In this document: piece by piece, positions 1 to 5,091 of the stretch
How the letters are laid out: each line of letters opens with the position of its first letter
Numbering within the stretch: position 1 is the stretch's first letter
From: an uncultured Rhodocyclaceae bacterium
GTDB taxonomy: Bacteria; Pseudomonadota; Gammaproteobacteria; Burkholderiales; Rhodocyclaceae
Assembly (NCBI GenBank): GCA_903930805.1
Contig: CAIYZZ010000460.1
Coordinates: 1 to 5,091 of the forward strand
Reading direction: 5' to 3'
Length of the DNA stretch: 5,091 nt
The notes under the pieces: model-generated
What the model was told of the DNA's origin: nothing
What the model saw: only the letters and a program-made list of their open reading frames with translations
The model's database searches: none
Made by a program: the position numbers and the translations under genes

Positions 1-104
1 ATATTAACGTATACCATACGCATTGGCATGCTGACACTCAATGTTGAAGTTTACGATTGGCGCTGCTGACACGGTCATCCATTTATCATTCTTTTAGCAT
101 GAAA

Positions 105-116
105 GACAGCGCTGTC
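105..116. repeat. Perfect 12-bp palindrome
   Basis: GACAGCGCTGTC is its own reverse complement. It lies ~95 bases beyond the stop of the GT2-SDR gene, at the edge of the possible IS end. It could be an operator-like site or an insertion target. It lacks a U-run, so it is not a standard terminator. Confidence 0.5.
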
Positions 117-160
117 GGCGCTGATTGAAATTTGACCCACGGCTGGTCGCTGATTTTTAG
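113..160 (+). mobile_element. Possible remnant of an IS21-family terminal end
   Basis: The stretch contains TGTCGGCGCTGATTG, then AATTTGACCCAC, and a second CGCTGATT (119-126 and 148-155, 29 bases apart). Repeated GCTGATTGAAA and TTGACCCAC blocks beginning with TG are, from memory, typical of the left ends of several IS21-family elements. No istA or istB gene is found in the window, so it would be a solo or decayed end. The match is from recall only. Confidence 0.27.
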
Positions 161-210
161 ATCTGCAATTGTGAATAAATACAACAAATAGCGGGGTTGA
201 ACTTGTGATC

Positions 211-2115
211 TTACTCTTTCACGAAGACCCTCAAAAAATCAATTGCCACCTTTCTTAGCGCAGTACTGACAGGAATCGGGGGGGACCATCCCAACAGGGA
301 TAGATTTTTATTTGTATCCAATTGCAGGGGACTAGAAAGACGGATTCCATATTCCTGCCTGCGCATTAAATATGCAGCTATTTTGAGCATAGGCCTCGGA
401 ATCGGTACTAATACCGTGCGCTTGCCCATACTTTCCGCCATCCGGTGCAGTAATTCCGAGACCGTCATATCGTCACCATCGCTTACCAGAAAAACCTGAC
501 CGGCCGCAGCCGGATGATGCAGACAGACTGCGATAAAACTCACAAGATTGTCTAGCGCCAACAAACTGCGTCGGTTATCAAGTCCCCCGAATGGCAGCGG
601 CACCCCCTTCGCAATCCAATGCATCATCGTCTGGAAATTCGCTTTCACCCCGGGGCCATAGACGAGCGGTGGTCTGATTATGACGACCTCAAATCCCGTT
701 TCTTCGGCCAACTTTAGCAACGCCTGCTCAGCCTCCAACTTGGAGATTCCATAGAGGTCTTCTGGTTGCGGTATGTCTTCCGGGGTAAAGGGTTGTCCTA
801 TGGGAGTCCTTTCCCCGTTGACCTTGATCGAACTCATAAAAACAAAACGGCGAACACCCGCTGCAACTGCTTGACGTGCTAGGTTCATGGTCAATGCCAC
901 GTTGATCCGGCGATACTCAGCCAAGGGATCAGCACAGGTATCGTGCATGACATGGACTCTGGCAGCAAGATGCACTACACAGTCGACATCTGCCAGTACA
1001 GCCAACCAGTCAGTCTTTTCACCAATATTCCCCATCTCGAGATAGTGAGTAGCATCAATTCGACTTGCAGGATCAAACTTGCGAACCGTACCTAGAACAT
1101 GGAAACCGAGTAACGGCAATTCAGAACATACCGCCTGCCCGACAAAACCACCGGCACCCGTCACCAGAACTTTTTGACCTTGGCCAATTGCCCCTTCTCT
1201 TTGCAGATCACCTCGGGAAACTCGCGCCTCCAGAAATGGTTCTTTCGCCGTGCCGCTGCTAAAGATACCGCCCCACTTGCGCCAGTAATACCACCCCGAT
1301 CTGACTGTGGCGAGCATCGAACGGATCGACTTATGCGTATTCCGACTCCAATTATGAACAACCACAACGGATGGAACATAATTCACCCGAGCAATCGTCA
1401 ACATTCGCCGCCCGATATCTGCATCTTCGTAATGGAGAAATATTTTCGGGTCGAATCCGCCGATAGCCTTCAGCGGCGGCGTCCTAAAAAACATGAAGCA
1501 ACCGGTCGGGTATTCCACCGGATGAATTTCCCTGCTGTAATCGCAATCACGCATCTCAAATTCATCAAGAACGAAGCGGAACCCTGACCTGACCCATTGA
1601 GGCGCAAAACTGCACAGATACATGACCAACAGCGTCGGGTTGCGTCTGCAAAGGTATTGCCTTGCGCCATCTTCGCCAACAACCGAGGGGCTCAGCAACC
1701 CGACATCGAGATGCGCCTCCATGTAATGCAACGCTTCGAGAAGTGCGTCTTCCCTAACAAATAGATCCGGTTTGATGACAATGTGGTAGTCAGACTGTGC
1801 GTTGTCGATAACAAGATTATTGCCTCTTCCGTAGCCCACGTTTCCTGATGAGCGCAACAGATTGATTTCCCAGTCCTGAAGTTTGACCCGAATACTCTCG
1901 AACCACTTGGCTATTTGACTGAACGCCCCATCATCGTCGGAGTTATCGACCAGCGTGAGACTTAGTTGCAAATCATTGTGTGCCTTGGCATGCCGTCCAG
2001 CCTGCTGCAACGCCAATACGGCCCCCTCAACCATCTCCAAGTCAATTTTATAAAGGACAAGCGATGCACTGATACTTATCGTGGGTCTCGGTAATCTGGT
2101 ATCGACATACGCCAT
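211..2115 (-). CDS. Fused family-2 glycosyltransferase and NAD-dependent sugar epimerase/reductase (SDR)
   Basis: This is a 634-aa two-domain protein. Residues ~12-285 form a GT2 domain resembling rhamnosyltransferases: SASLVLYK, VDNSDDD (56-62), GNVGYGRGNN (91-100), a PDLF block at 116-119 where the metal-binding motif usually lies, PTGCFMFFR, and GGFDPKIFLHYEDADIGRR (219-237). After a linker (~285-313), residues 314-630 form an extended SDR: NAD motif TGAGGFVG (319-326), VVHLAARVHV, SSIKVNGE (428-435), catalytic YGISK (Y455, K459) and RPPLVYGPGV (481-490). The SDR half resembles WbpV-type enzymes of UDP-N-acetylquinovosamine synthesis and GalE-like epimerases. The inferred role is sugar-nucleotide synthesis plus sugar transfer for O-antigen or capsule. 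The ATG at 2115 is chosen because the frame extension up to 2181 encodes a non-native Cys/Arg-rich peptide overlapping another ORF. Base composition is more AT-rich than in the upstream genes. Domain calls are secure; substrate is unknown. Confidence 0.88.
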   Translation of the reverse strand: MAYVDTRLPRPTISISASLVLYKIDLEMVEGAVLALQQAGRHAKAHNDLQLSLTLVDNSDDDGAFSQIAKWFESIRVKLQDWEINLLRSSGNVGYGRGNNLVIDNAQSDYHIVIKPDLFVREDALLEALHYMEAHLDVGLLSPSVVGEDGARQYLCRRNPTLLVMYLCSFAPQWVRSGFRFVLDEFEMRDCDYSREIHPVEYPTGCFMFFRTPPLKAIGGFDPKIFLHYEDADIGRRMLTIARVNYVPSVVVVHNWSRNTHKSIRSMLATVRSGWYYWRKWGGIFSSGTAKEPFLEARVSRGDLQREGAIGQGQKVLVTGAGGFVGQAVCSELPLLGFHVLGTVRKFDPASRIDATHYLEMGNIGEKTDWLAVLADVDCVVHLAARVHVMHDTCADPLAEYRRINVALTMNLARQAVAAGVRRFVFMSSIKVNGERTPIGQPFTPEDIPQPEDLYGISKLEAEQALLKLAEETGFEVVIIRPPLVYGPGVKANFQTMMHWIAKGVPLPFGGLDNRRSLLALDNLVSFIAVCLHHPAAAGQVFLVSDGDDMTVSELLHRMAESMGKRTVLVPIPRPMLKIAAYLMRRQEYGIRLSSPLQLDTNKNLSLLGWSPPIPVSTALRKVAIDFLRVFVKE

Positions 2116-2201
2116 CAGTAGCGCCCGCCGCGCCACACATCGTCCATGACAGACTGCCACAGGGCAAGGCTGTTGCCCCATTTCGCCGCTTGCAAACTCA
2201 T
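2115..2201 (-). pseudogene. Probable stub of an AbrB/MazE/VapB-type antitoxin gene
   Basis: A 28-codon ORF starts at ATG 2201 and ends with a TGA that shares its last base with the ATG of the GT2-SDR gene (TGATG). Its first 14 residues, MSLQAAKWGNSLAL, match the N-terminal strand and turn of AbrB/MazE/VapB-type DNA-binding antitoxins, whose hallmark is KWGNS-(L/I)-(A/G)-(V/L)-R-(L/I)-P. After residue 14 the similarity stops: WQSVMDDVWRGGRY lacks the RLP continuation and the toxin-binding tail, and the whole is about a third of usual length. No toxin gene follows. I infer a decayed antitoxin truncated by deletion or insertion. It might still be translated and serve as a leader coupling ribosomes onto the next gene, but only a weak purine-rich site precedes it. 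The match is short, so chance similarity remains possible. Confidence 0.5.
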
Positions 2202-2280
2202 AATGTGACTTCGTTTAGATATACATTAATGCAAACACGGTGTAGTCGCTATTCCACTGGAGGTAAGCTCAACTTCCGGC
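2202..2280 (-). other. AT-rich gap between ispH and the accessory gene
   Basis: This 79-base gap follows the ispH stop. It contains no convincing hairpin-plus-U-run terminator, so read-through from the operon is possible. The part nearest the stub ORF is AT-rich on the minus strand (TTAATGTATATCTAAACG) and includes TATATC, a plausible but unproven -10 box. No good -35 box stands at 16-18 bases from it. A local promoter is therefore only a possibility. Confidence 0.3.
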
Positions 2281-3234
2281 TCAAATCAGCTCTTTCGGTA
2301 GCGGGAAATTAACGCTCTCCTCCGCTCCCCTGAGCGTTTGCACTGTTGTAGCGCCCAAGTCCTTGAGACGCTCAACCACTTCTACTACCAGAATTTCGGG
2401 GGCAGAGGCACCCGCTGTGACGCCAACGTCAGCATTTTCCATTAGCCAGGCGGGATCAATCTGTGTGGCGTGATCCACGAGATGGGCAGATACGCCGAGG
2501 TTTTGCGCGACTTCGCGCAGGCGGTTGGAGTTCGAGCTGTTTTGCGAACCGACGACGATGACCAGTCCAACACGGGAGGCAAGTTCCTTGACAGCATCCT
2601 GCCGGTTTTGCGTGGCGTAGCAGATGTCATCCTTCTTCGGCCCAACGATAGAGGGAAAGCGTGCGTGCAATGCCACCACGATAGCCGCCGCATCATCCAC
2701 TGATAGCGTGGTCTGGGTGACATAGGCCAGGGGCGGCGTCCCGCCCTTTTCACCAAATCCTGCCGTCCCGCTACCACCGACTTTTAAGGTGGCCACATCT
2801 GCGACATTTTCAACCAGATGCATGCCGCAGTTACTTTGGCCCATGGTGCCTTCGACTTCGGGGTGCCCCTTATGGCCGATCATGACGATCTCGCGGCCAG
2901 ATTTGCAGTGGCGGTCAACTTCCAGATGCACCTTGGTCACCAGCGGACAGGTTGCATCGAAAACTTTAAGGCCACGCCGATCAGCTTCGGCGCGCACGGT
3001 TTTCGACACACCATGGGCGCTGAAAATGACGGTGGCGCCGTCAGGCACCTCGTCGAGTTCCTCGACGAACACCGCGCCCTTGGCTTTCAAGTTGTCGACG
3101 ACAAAGCGGTTATGCACCACCTCGTGCCGCACGTAGATCGGCGCACCGAACTTCTCCAGCGCCCGTTCGACGATGGCGATGGCACGCTCGACGCCGGCGC
3201 AGAATCCACGGGGATTGGCGAGAAGGATTTCCAT
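2281..3234 (-). CDS. ispH: 4-hydroxy-3-methylbut-2-enyl diphosphate reductase
   Basis: IspH (LytB) is the cytoplasmic iron-sulfur enzyme that reduces HMBPP to IPP and DMAPP, the last step of the MEP isoprenoid pathway. The protein has 317 aa, matching E. coli (316). The three cluster cysteines are C12 (NPRGFCAG), C96 (FDATCPLVT) and C205 (DDICYAT). Substrate-binding residues are also present: H41, H74, H124, E126 in HPEVEGT, T175 in TQTTLS, S233/N235 in NSSNSNR and S277 in GASAPE. The start is the ATG in the TAATG junction with fkpB. It gives the family N-terminus [12 protein letters not shown] but has no clear Shine-Dalgarno, so translation is probably coupled. Residues ~151-168 contain a Gly-rich stretch, roughly 11 residues longer than the same loop in E. 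coli. A palindromic repeat encodes it. All catalytic residues remain, so the enzyme should be active. Confidence 0.96.
   Translation of the reverse strand: MEILLANPRGFCAGVERAIAIVERALEKFGAPIYVRHEVVHNRFVVDNLKAKGAVFVEELDEVPDGATVIFSAHGVSKTVRAEADRRGLKVFDATCPLVTKVHLEVDRHCKSGREIVMIGHKGHPEVEGTMGQSNCGMHLVENVADVATLKVGGSGTAGFGEKGGTPPLAYVTQTTLSVDDAAAIVVALHARFPSIVGPKKDDICYATQNRQDAVKELASRVGLVIVVGSQNSSNSNRLREVAQNLGVSAHLVDHATQIDPAWLMENADVGVTAGASAPEILVVEVVERLKDLGATTVQTLRGAEESVNFPLPKELI
2731..2785 (-). repeat. Palindromic GC-rich insert within ispH
   Basis: This segment encodes IspH residues ~151-168 ([18 protein letters not shown]), a loop where the family is shorter. It contains two copies of GCGGGACG (minus strand) at 2764-2771 and 2737-2744. 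The second copy lies in a perfect hairpin: GGGCGG at 2731-2736, a 4-nt loop, and CCGCCC at 2741-2746. Bases 2761-2784 match 4331-4354 in ileS at 21 of 24 positions and are read in the same codon frame. It is probably a small protein-coding repeat element that inserted without breaking the frame. Confidence 0.65.
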
Positions 3235-3677
3235 TACAGGATGCCGATCACTTCAACTTCAAAACGGATCGACTTGCCCGCGAGCGGGTGATTGAAATCG
3301 ATCAGCGCGGCGGTATCGTCGATCTCGCGCACCAGTCCGGCGAATTTCGCGCCCCCAAATTCGCTGGGCGCAGCAAACTCAACCAGCGTGAGCGGGCTGA
3401 TATTGGCACCGCCGTTGGGCAGTTCGCTTTTCGGCAGGCGTTTCACCAAGTCGGGATTGTGCGGGCCAAACGCTTGGGCAGGCTCGAGCAGAAATACATG
3501 GCGCTCGCCCACCGGCAGGTCTTCGAGACAGGCTTCCAGCGGGGGGGCGAGTTCGCCGCTGCCAAGTTGCAGCGTCGCTGGTGTGGAACCGAAGGTAGCA
3601 ATCACTTCGGTGTCGTCACCCGTAGCGACGCGGTAATGCAAGGTAACGAGGCTGTCGAGTTTGACACGGTCAGTCAT
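3234..3677 (-). CDS. fkpB: FKBP-type peptidyl-prolyl isomerase, SlyD-like
   Basis: This is a 147-residue SlyD/FkpB-class FKBP, similar in length to E. coli FkpB (about 149 aa). The family catalyses cis-trans isomerisation of X-Pro bonds and often acts as a chaperone. No signal peptide is seen, so it should be cytoplasmic. Visible blocks are [11 protein letters not shown] (11-21), [23 protein letters not shown] (about 36-58), the flap-like [17 protein letters not shown] (about 62-78) and the closing [20 protein letters not shown]. The region between them matches the insert-in-flap domain of this class. Unlike SlyD there is no His-rich tail. The ATG at 3677 is preceded by AAGGA at 3686-3690 with 8-nt spacing. 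The frame stays open further upstream only as an antisense-free shadow of lspA. The stop TAA shares one base with the ispH ATG. Confidence 0.93.
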   Translation of the reverse strand: MTDRVKLDSLVTLHYRVATGDDTEVIATFGSTPATLQLGSGELAPPLEACLEDLPVGERHVFLLEPAQAFGPHNPDLVKRLPKSELPNGGANISPLTLVEFAAPSEFGGAKFAGLVREIDDTAALIDFNHPLAGKSIRFEVEVIGIL

Positions 3678-4146
3678 TTGCAGCTTCCTTGAGCATGAGT
3701 TGTTGCCAGAGCAGCAAAGCGACACCAACGGTAATCGCGGAATCGGCAACATTGAACGCCGGCCAGTGCCAGCCAGCAATATGAAAATCGAGAAAATCGA
3801 CCACCGCACCAAAGCGCAGCCGGTCGATGACATTGCCGAGCGCGCCCCCCAGCACGAGTGCCAGCGCGGTGGGCAGCAAGCGCTCGGCGACATGCTGGCG
3901 AATCATGACCACCAGCCACACGGAAATCGCCAAGGCCAGGCTAACGAAAAACGATTTCTGCCAGCCGCCCGCACCAGCGAGAAAACTGAATGCGGCGCCG
4001 CTATTGAACACCAGAACCAGATTGAAGAAGGGCAGCACCACGACGCTCTCATGCGGCTGGAAAGCAGCCAGCATCCACGCCTTGCTCACGAAGTCGGCAA
4101 AAATCACTGCACCGGCCAACGCCAGCCAGCAACTGAATCTAGGCAA
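3670..4146 (-). CDS. lspA: Prolipoprotein signal peptidase (signal peptidase II)
   Basis: LspA is the inner-membrane aspartic protease that cuts signal peptides from diacylglyceryl-prolipoproteins. The protein is 158 aa, close to the 164 aa of E. coli. Four hydrophobic segments lie near residues 5-21, 64-82, 90-106 and 131-151. The catalytic aspartate dyad is present: D108 in GNVIDRL and D135 in FNVADSA. The NSGAAFSFL motif (about 48-56) is also typical. I chose the TTG start at 4146 because AGGAG (4154-4158) stands 7 nt upstream. An in-frame GTG at 4152 leaves only one base after that site. Longer upstream extensions would run through the ileS zinc-ribbon codons and look non-native. The chosen start overlaps the ileS stop by 8 nt, and the lspA stop overlaps the fkpB start by 8 nt, so translation is probably coupled. 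Function is very sure, the exact start less so. Confidence 0.95.
   Translation of the reverse strand: MPRFSCWLALAGAVIFADFVSKAWMLAAFQPHESVVVLPFFNLVLVFNSGAAFSFLAGAGGWQKSFFVSLALAISVWLVVMIRQHVAERLLPTALALVLGGALGNVIDRLRFGAVVDFLDFHIAGWHWPAFNVADSAITVGVALLLWQQLMLKEAAND
3686..3690 (-). promoter_or_regulatory. Ribosome binding site of fkpB
   Basis: AAGGA on the minus strand lies inside the last codons of lspA, 8 nt before ATG 3677. It supports that start over the longer open frame, which would run back through lspA. Confidence 0.75.
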
Positions 4147-5091
4147 TCTCACGCTCCTCGCCCGTACCGAACAGATTGTTGGCACAGCGACCGCACAATT
4201 CGGGATGTTCGGCAGCATGATCGTGCTGACCAACGTCCTCACGCCAGTGCCAGCAACGCGCGCACTTGGTGTGGGGGCTGGGCATCACGAGGATATCTGC
4301 CATTCCATTGCTGGCGGCGGATCCGCCGGGTGCCGTCCCGCCAGCGCCGACTTTTTGCAGGGTCACTTTCGAGCAGATGAGCACGAACTTGAGGTCGTCG
4401 CCGAGTGCGGCGAGCAGGTCGTAGGTTTCACCGGGGGTGCGAATCACCACTTCGGCTTGCAGCGAGGAACCGACCTGGCCGGCCGCCCTCACCTCCTCGA
4501 TCTTTTTCGTCACCTCGGAACGCACGGCGCGGATCGCCTGCCACCGTCCCACCAGCGCTGACTTTTCAGCAAGTTCCGGCAAGGTGTGCCAGGTAGCAAG
4601 CATCACGCTTTCGCCACCCTGTATCTGGATGATCTCTTCGGCGGTGAAGGAAAGGATCGGTGCCATCAGCCGGGTGAGGCTCTGCACGATGTGCCACAGT
4701 GCGCTCTGCGCGGAGCGGCGTGCGCGTGAGTCGACAGCCGCCGTATAGAGGCGATCCTTCAGAATGTCGAGGTAAAAAGCGCCAAGGTCTTCGGCACAGA
4801 AGTTTTGCAGCGCCTGCACGATCTTGTGAAACTCATAGCAATCGTAGGCAGACAGGCAATTGTTTTGCAGTTCGAGTGTCAGCGCCAGCGCGTAGCGGTC
4901 GACTTCCAACCATTGCTCGACCGGCAGCATTTGTGTCGCCGGGTCAAAATCTGCCGTGTTGGCGAGGAGAAACTTGAGGGTGTTGCGCAGGCGGCGATAC
5001 ACCTCGACGACGCGGTCGAGAATCTCCTTGGAAATAGTCAGCTCACCCGAGTAGTCGGTGGCGGCAACCCACAGGCGCAGGATCTCGGCAC
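4139..5091 (-). CDS. ileS: Isoleucyl-tRNA synthetase, C-terminal part (5' end outside window)
   Basis: This is the C-terminal third (316 residues visible) of the class I synthetase that charges tRNA-Ile in the cytoplasm. The reading frame is open to the window edge. It starts in the family block EILRLWVAATDYSGEL, just after the catalytic domain, so the HIGH and KMSKS motifs lie outside the window. The anticodon-binding helical domain follows, with YRRLRNTLKFLLANTADFDP. The C-terminal zinc ribbon is complete, with two CxxC pairs at visible residues 276/279 (CARCWHW) and 299/302 (CGRC). Just before the ribbon, at visible residues ~247-262, sits a Gly/Ala/Ser-rich stretch not found in E. coli IleRS. 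It is encoded by a palindromic repeat described separately. The stop codon lies 8 nt inside the start of lspA, as expected for the conserved ileS-lspA operon. Identification is secure; only the N-terminus is unseen. Confidence 0.97.
   Translation of the reverse strand, partial: AEILRLWVAATDYSGELTISKEILDRVVEVYRRLRNTLKFLLANTADFDPATQMLPVEQWLEVDRYALALTLELQNNCLSAYDCYEFHKIVQALQNFCAEDLGAFYLDILKDRLYTAAVDSRARRSAQSALWHIVQSLTRLMAPILSFTAEEIIQIQGGESVMLATWHTLPELAEKSALVGRWQAIRAVRSEVTKKIEEVRAAGQVGSSLQAEVVIRTPGETYDLLAALGDDLKFVLICSKVTLQKVGAGGTAPGGSAASNGMADILVMPSPHTKCARCWHWREDVGQHDHAAEHPELCGRCANNLFGTGEEREIA
4154..4158 (-). promoter_or_regulatory. Ribosome binding site deciding the lspA start
   Basis: AGGAG on the minus strand lies inside the ileS C-terminal codons, 7 nt before TTG 4146 and only 1 nt before GTG 4152. 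The spacing favours the TTG start. Confidence 0.7.
4310..4354 (-). repeat. Palindromic GC-rich insert within ileS, related to the ispH repeat
   Basis: This segment encodes the Gly/Ala-rich stretch VGAGGTAPGGSAAS just before the IleRS zinc ribbon. Eight-base inverted arms GCTGGCGG (4310-4317) and CCGCCAGC (4338-4345) enclose 20 bases. A perfect 14-bp palindrome, CGGCGGATCCGCCG, lies at 4315-4328. Bases 4331-4354 match 2761-2784 in ispH at 21 of 24 positions, and the encoded peptides KVGAGGTAP and KVGGSGTAG are in the same frame. The other half of the element differs from the ispH copy. Confidence 0.65.

Noticed and set aside
1..29. Possible minus-strand gene start (MPMRMVYVN) running off the window
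   Set aside because: Only nine codons are visible, there is no clear ribosome binding site, and no family can be recognised.
1..69. Plus-strand peptide containing MLTLNVEVYDW, slightly like the start of an IstA transposase
   Set aside because: It stops after a few codons and lies on the wrong side of the IS21-like repeats for an intact left end. The similarity is too short.
161..210. Terminator after the GT2-SDR gene
   Set aside because: I found no stable stem followed by a T-run on the minus strand between the stop and position 161.
2116..2181. N-terminal extension of the GT2-SDR gene to an ATG at 2181
   Set aside because: The 22 extra residues are Cys/Arg-rich and unlike GT2 N-termini, and they overlap the antitoxin-like ORF in another frame.
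2818..3291. Plus-strand open frame opposite ispH
   Set aside because: It is antisense to IspH, whose catalytic residues are all present. No recognisable domain appears in it.
3661..4380. A 239-codon plus-strand open frame opposite lspA and the end of ileS
   Set aside because: It runs antisense to well-identified genes, is rich in Gln/Arg/His as expected of a shadow of GC-rich coding sequence, and shows no family motif.
1..5091. CRISPR array, tRNA or rRNA genes
   Set aside because: No regularly spaced repeats and no tRNA- or rRNA-like segments were seen by eye on either strand.

Overview
The window carries the end of a conserved housekeeping operon, all on the minus strand, followed by an accessory sugar-metabolism gene. 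In order of transcription these are the 3' third of ileS, then lspA, fkpB and ispH, and finally a large gene joining a family-2 glycosyltransferase to a sugar-nucleotide SDR enzyme. The order ileS-lspA-fkpB-ispH is typical of Beta- and Gammaproteobacteria. The protein sequences look betaproteobacterial (Rhodocyclales-like, from memory of the families). No species can be named from the sequence alone.

The housekeeping block (2281-5091) is tightly packed. ileS overlaps lspA by 8 nt, lspA overlaps fkpB by 8 nt, and fkpB and ispH share one base in a TAATG junction. This implies one transcript with coupled translation. The products do different jobs: isoleucyl-tRNA charging, lipoprotein signal peptide removal, proline isomerisation and the last step of the MEP isoprenoid pathway. 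Two of these genes, ispH and ileS, carry a related short GC-rich palindromic insert, in the same reading frame, at places where the families are variable. This is the most unusual signal in the window.

The accessory block (about 1-2280) is visibly more AT-rich. It begins with a 28-codon ORF whose first residues resemble an AbrB/MazE/VapB-type antitoxin, probably a decayed stub. The stub's stop overlaps the start of the GT2-SDR gene (TGATG). The GT2-SDR protein (634 aa) has a rhamnosyltransferase-like N-terminal half and a WbpV/GalE-like C-terminal half. There is no usable start codon between the halves, so it is a true translational fusion. It probably serves O-antigen or other surface polysaccharide synthesis.

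The last ~210 bases hold no convincing gene. They contain a 12-bp palindrome and a short stretch resembling the terminal repeats of IS21-family elements. Debris on both sides suggests that the sugar gene reached the end of the operon through rearrangement or transfer.
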